DNA of 64,000 nucleotides from positions 7,165,765 through 7,229,764 of the forward strand of contig CM048840.1 in assembly GCA_026545765.1 (NCBI GenBank). Reading direction: 5' to 3'. Both the position numbers and the translations under genes were made by a program. The notes beneath the pieces are model-generated. The model was not told where the DNA came from and did no database searches. It saw nothing but the letters and a program-made list of their open reading frames with translations. Below are positions 60,992 through 64,000 of the stretch, in pieces (the first letter of the stretch is position 1; every line of letters begins with the position of its first letter). Origin of the DNA: Plantago major (Eukaryota; Streptophyta; Magnoliopsida; Lamiales; Plantaginaceae).

Positions 60992-62991
60992 TGAAGGTAT
61001 ATATGTCCTAGAGACAATCATATTGGGGACAAATATACTTATTCACATTCATTATTTGCATATAATTGTTATATGCAATTATAATGTATACATGGACATA
61101 TACATATATTGGCATTAGAGTGTTTAAATTTTTATTGTCTGTTTGTCTGCATTCATTTATACACGTTTTCCCATGAGTTTCATGTTGTCACTAAGAATGT
61201 GAGATCTCAAGTGATATAACATAAGCTCTTAAATGGCCCCAATCAATGATCATCGAGAATGGGATATCGATAATGCATAATATCCTTGGGATATTGAAGA
61301 TTGGCATGTGCTCTGCATCATATCCTTAGATGGATGTAGTGGTTCTCACAACTACGAATAACTCTGTTATTCATGATGGACACATTGACACTTTAGAGAG
61401 TGTTGGTATACCCTATCGGGAAACCATTTGATGTATTCTATTTATGTGTCTATGGAAGTATCGGCATGTAGGGTGATGTAATAGTCCTTTGACTTGAGGT
61501 CAATACGACTTCATGTTTGAAGTGATGTACTTTGGTCACGACCAATGCTTGCACTCCTGAGGGGGTAGATACGGCATGCGCTAGGTACATCATGGAGCAT
61601 ATGGAAGTCATAATTGAGCCAAGATAGAATTCATTCCTCGTAATAGAATTTGAGAGAATACTCTACTTCTCATATTTAGTTGATCATTAGTCACTGGCCA
61701 GTGCATTGGATATGTATTCAAAATAGTGTTCGAATATGTCAAGGATCAACTAATACGATTGAGAGATATTGATTAAGTTATTGGAACAAACACAATATCA
61801 AGTTCTAGACTTAATCGAGTATTCGTGAATAGGGACCGTATCATCATTAGCTTTACATTTCAGAGAGTTTGTATAAGTCCTCACAAACGTCCTTATGTAT
61901 CAAGAATGTCCAGTGAATCGTCTAGGAGTTCGTCCGGACCTTAATTTGATTAGTGCTTGCTATACATAAGGCCCTAAGGGTCACACAATATAGTAATTGT
62001 TGCATCAATCGTATGTTGGAATTAATTAAATTTTAGTTGGATTGAACATTTAATTTAATTGAATATCTAATCGGATTACGGATATTTAATTTATATTATG
62101 AAGTATTTTCTATTTGATAGAAAATAATTAAATGTTAATAGGATTAAACATTTCATTGAATTAAATATATAATTGGATTAAATATATTTAATGGAGAATT
62201 TTCTATTTGATAGAAAATATTTAATTAAGTCAAATTGAATTTATTTGGGCTTAATTAGTTATCTATAAGGATGTGCACTTGGATGGATTTAGAATCATGG
62301 TCCAAAAGCCCAAGAAACCATAGAAGAAGAAGAAGAAGAAGAAGAAGAAGAAGAAACAACTGTTGGGCCGGATGGCCCAACAAACTGAGCCAGCGAGAAA
62401 AGTGATGGGGCGCGTGTTGGACATGCGCCCCGATGCTTCTAGAATCTTTCTTGCTTTTCTTGGTCCCCAATTATTTCCTTTCTCCATTGCTTCTTTGTTT
62501 TGGTATTTTTCCTTTTGAAGGCCCATTGACATCTTATAAATAGACTCATCCCCTTCATAATTTACACACCAGAATTCATCAGATGAATTCACCGTAGAGA
62601 ATTCACAAGAGAATTCATTTAATGAAGTCTCTCAAGAATTCCAATAATTCTTATAAATAGTTTAAGTAGAATTTTCTCTTAGAAGAATATCCTAGCAATT
62701 CTTCAAAGGAGAATCCAACAATACGTGAGATTGTGCTCAAGTGCTTTGGTGCTCAATTGTTGTGGATCAACTAAGGTCGATCGCTTATACAAACAACCGG
62801 AGCTATGGTTTCGTTGTTCAATGCATCAGGATCCAGGAAGCTTAATCTGCCGTCATAGCAAGTAAGCTTTCGATTTATATGTTATCGCAATTATAAGTAT
62901 ATCTGTATAGTTTATCAGTTATTCATTGTTGTTGAAAATTTTAAGTTTCCGCTGCGTTACCTGAGAAGTTATTTTCCCGAAAAATCCAACA
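60992..62991 (+). repeat. Probable Copia 3' LTR
   Basis: It begins TGAAGGTATATATGTCC directly after the purine tract and ends in CCAACA. A (GAA)n tract lies at 62321-62354 and a possible TATA, TTATAAATAGACTC, at 62534. There is no second LTR copy in the window, so the length of 2.0 kb cannot be verified. Confidence 0.5.
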
Positions 62992-63085
62992 CCTTCTTTA
63001 GAACCGGTGTAGGACCTCATTTGGAACCCGGTGTAGGACCGTCTTTGGAACCCGGGGTAGGACCTCATTTGGAACCTTTGTAATA
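62992..63085. repeat. Minisatellite, right part
   Basis: It continues the GGAACCCGGTGTAGGACC array of 57005-57700 after the Copia insertion. Confidence 0.9.
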
Positions 63086-64000
63086 GATCTCATAACGCAC
63101 TTAAGTCGCCTTAATTCGTCAATCCTTAGGTCGGACTTATCAGTACATATCATTGTTCAATAAAACGAACTAATAAAAATTATTGAAAATGGATAAGTAT
63201 GAACAAGTTTGATAAACTTGATAGATAAGTTAAGTATGTTAAAAAAATACGGAATTGTTCTTAATTCAAAACAAATGTTATCCCATTTTGGTGAAGAATA
63301 AGAATGGACCGAGTTGATTACCCATAATCTCTTTAGTTTTCCATCTCATCCGACTGAATGTTTATTTGAATTCACTTCTAGGTGGGAGCTTGTACAAATG
63401 GTTGGACCATGGGGCAATATAACTTAGAAAACCCGAATGAGTGCGGACCGAGGAAAAAAAATAGTACTCGGTTTATGGGGTGCCAAGGCCCTTTGGCCCT
63501 AAATTCATGGGGTCTCTCCTTAGTCAAATAGGTCGGAGAAGGGTAACTTGTGGTACTTTGGTGGATGTGAAATTCTTGTGATTTTACTCGCAAAGTATAC
63601 TCTAGGACTCTACATTGATGTGTACCTGTTGATGAGGTTAGAACTTAGAAGTTTCACCTTGAGCAAGAGGTGCAGGAGAGGACGTGACAGTCATTGTGTA
63701 TCATCGATATATAATGAGCTCCATCACTAAAGTCATATACAATTATTAGTGTGAATAGACTTTGGGAGATAACCAATTTTTATGATATTTATATGGTGAA
63801 GTAAGGGGTTGGATGAGATCCAACCAACATGAAAAAAGTAATTTATAAAGTTAAATTTTCCAAATAAAATTTATAATCATATTTAGCCACAATTTTTATT
63901 AGCTGGGTAACATACATTTCTTCGTCCGCCCCTTCACAAACCAATACAAGTTTTTCTTATGATATTGTATCCTTAGTTTCTTATCAATAACAAACACGAA
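63086..64000. other. Intergenic DNA to the window end, no gene seen
   Basis: Open frames at 63378-63730 show no known domain. No repeat pair was found. Confidence 0.45.

Larger units (their letters stand above)
57701..62991 (+). mobile_element. Decayed Copia-type retrotransposon inserted in the minisatellite
   Basis: It starts TGTTGGAAGATG and ends AAAAATCCAACA, with TGTTGGA/TCCAACA borders. Pol remnants run on the plus strand, followed by a purine tract AAGTGGGAGA (60981-60990) and a probable 3' LTR. The start does not match the 3' LTR, so the 5' LTR seems lost or remodelled, and no exact 5-bp target duplication is visible. The minisatellite resumes directly after it. Confidence 0.7.

Noticed and set aside
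62255-62592. Frames with Leu or Phe runs
   Set aside because: They are translations of the (GAA)n tract on the opposite strand.

Overview
The window looks like a gene-poor, transposon-rich stretch of a flowering-plant nuclear genome, probably a eudicot. It is AT-rich, its genes have GT-AG introns, and it carries CACTA, Helitron, LINE, Copia, Mutator-like, hAT-like and Stowaway elements plus old copies of a plant pararetrovirus. No bacterial-style operons, rRNA genes, convincing tRNA genes or CRISPR arrays were seen. I could not identify the species.

Layout. 1-1.3 kb: repeat-rich DNA resembling a retroelement promoter region. 1.46-8.69 kb: a complete CACTA element (3-bp TTA target duplication) with a decayed TNP2 transposase and a TnpA-like gene, both on the minus strand. 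8.76-9.94 kb: a 5'-truncated LINE with a 16-bp target duplication. 11.2-12.1 kb: a small Mutator-like element. 13.8-18.7 kb: a reversed Helitron carrying a hAT-like element, which itself carries a Mutator-like element, all flanked by a near-identical 323-bp direct repeat. 18.9-27.8 kb: a composite endogenous caulimovirid (florendovirus-like) locus bounded by TA dinucleotide tracts. 28.1-29.1 kb: a 1-kb foldback element. 30.8-37.3 kb: Helitron sequence with Pif1-type helicase remnants and three terminal-type hairpins counting the copy at 14.1 kb. 38.45-42.47 kb: the one clearly intact host gene, a seven-exon plastid sigma factor of the SIG3 (sigC) type on the minus strand. 42.9-45.6 kb: two interleaved inverted repeats. 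46.58-51.14 kb: a second complete CACTA element (TAG target duplication) whose TNP2 gene is replaced by a captured, introned R2R3-MYB gene with an open reading frame. 51-57 kb: MITEs and unclassified repeats. 57.0-63.1 kb: a minisatellite split by a decayed Copia retrotransposon. 63.1-64 kb: nothing recognised.

The genes do not form a pathway. The SIG3-like protein would direct the plastid-encoded RNA polymerase. The captured MYB could encode a DNA-binding domain with a shortened C-terminus. Everything else is mobile or viral DNA in various states of decay. The most notable points are the MYB transduplication, the TA-capped viral rearrangement with an inverted piece and a junction at the primer-binding site, the Helitron flanked by a copy of its own empty site, and the long foldback hairpin.
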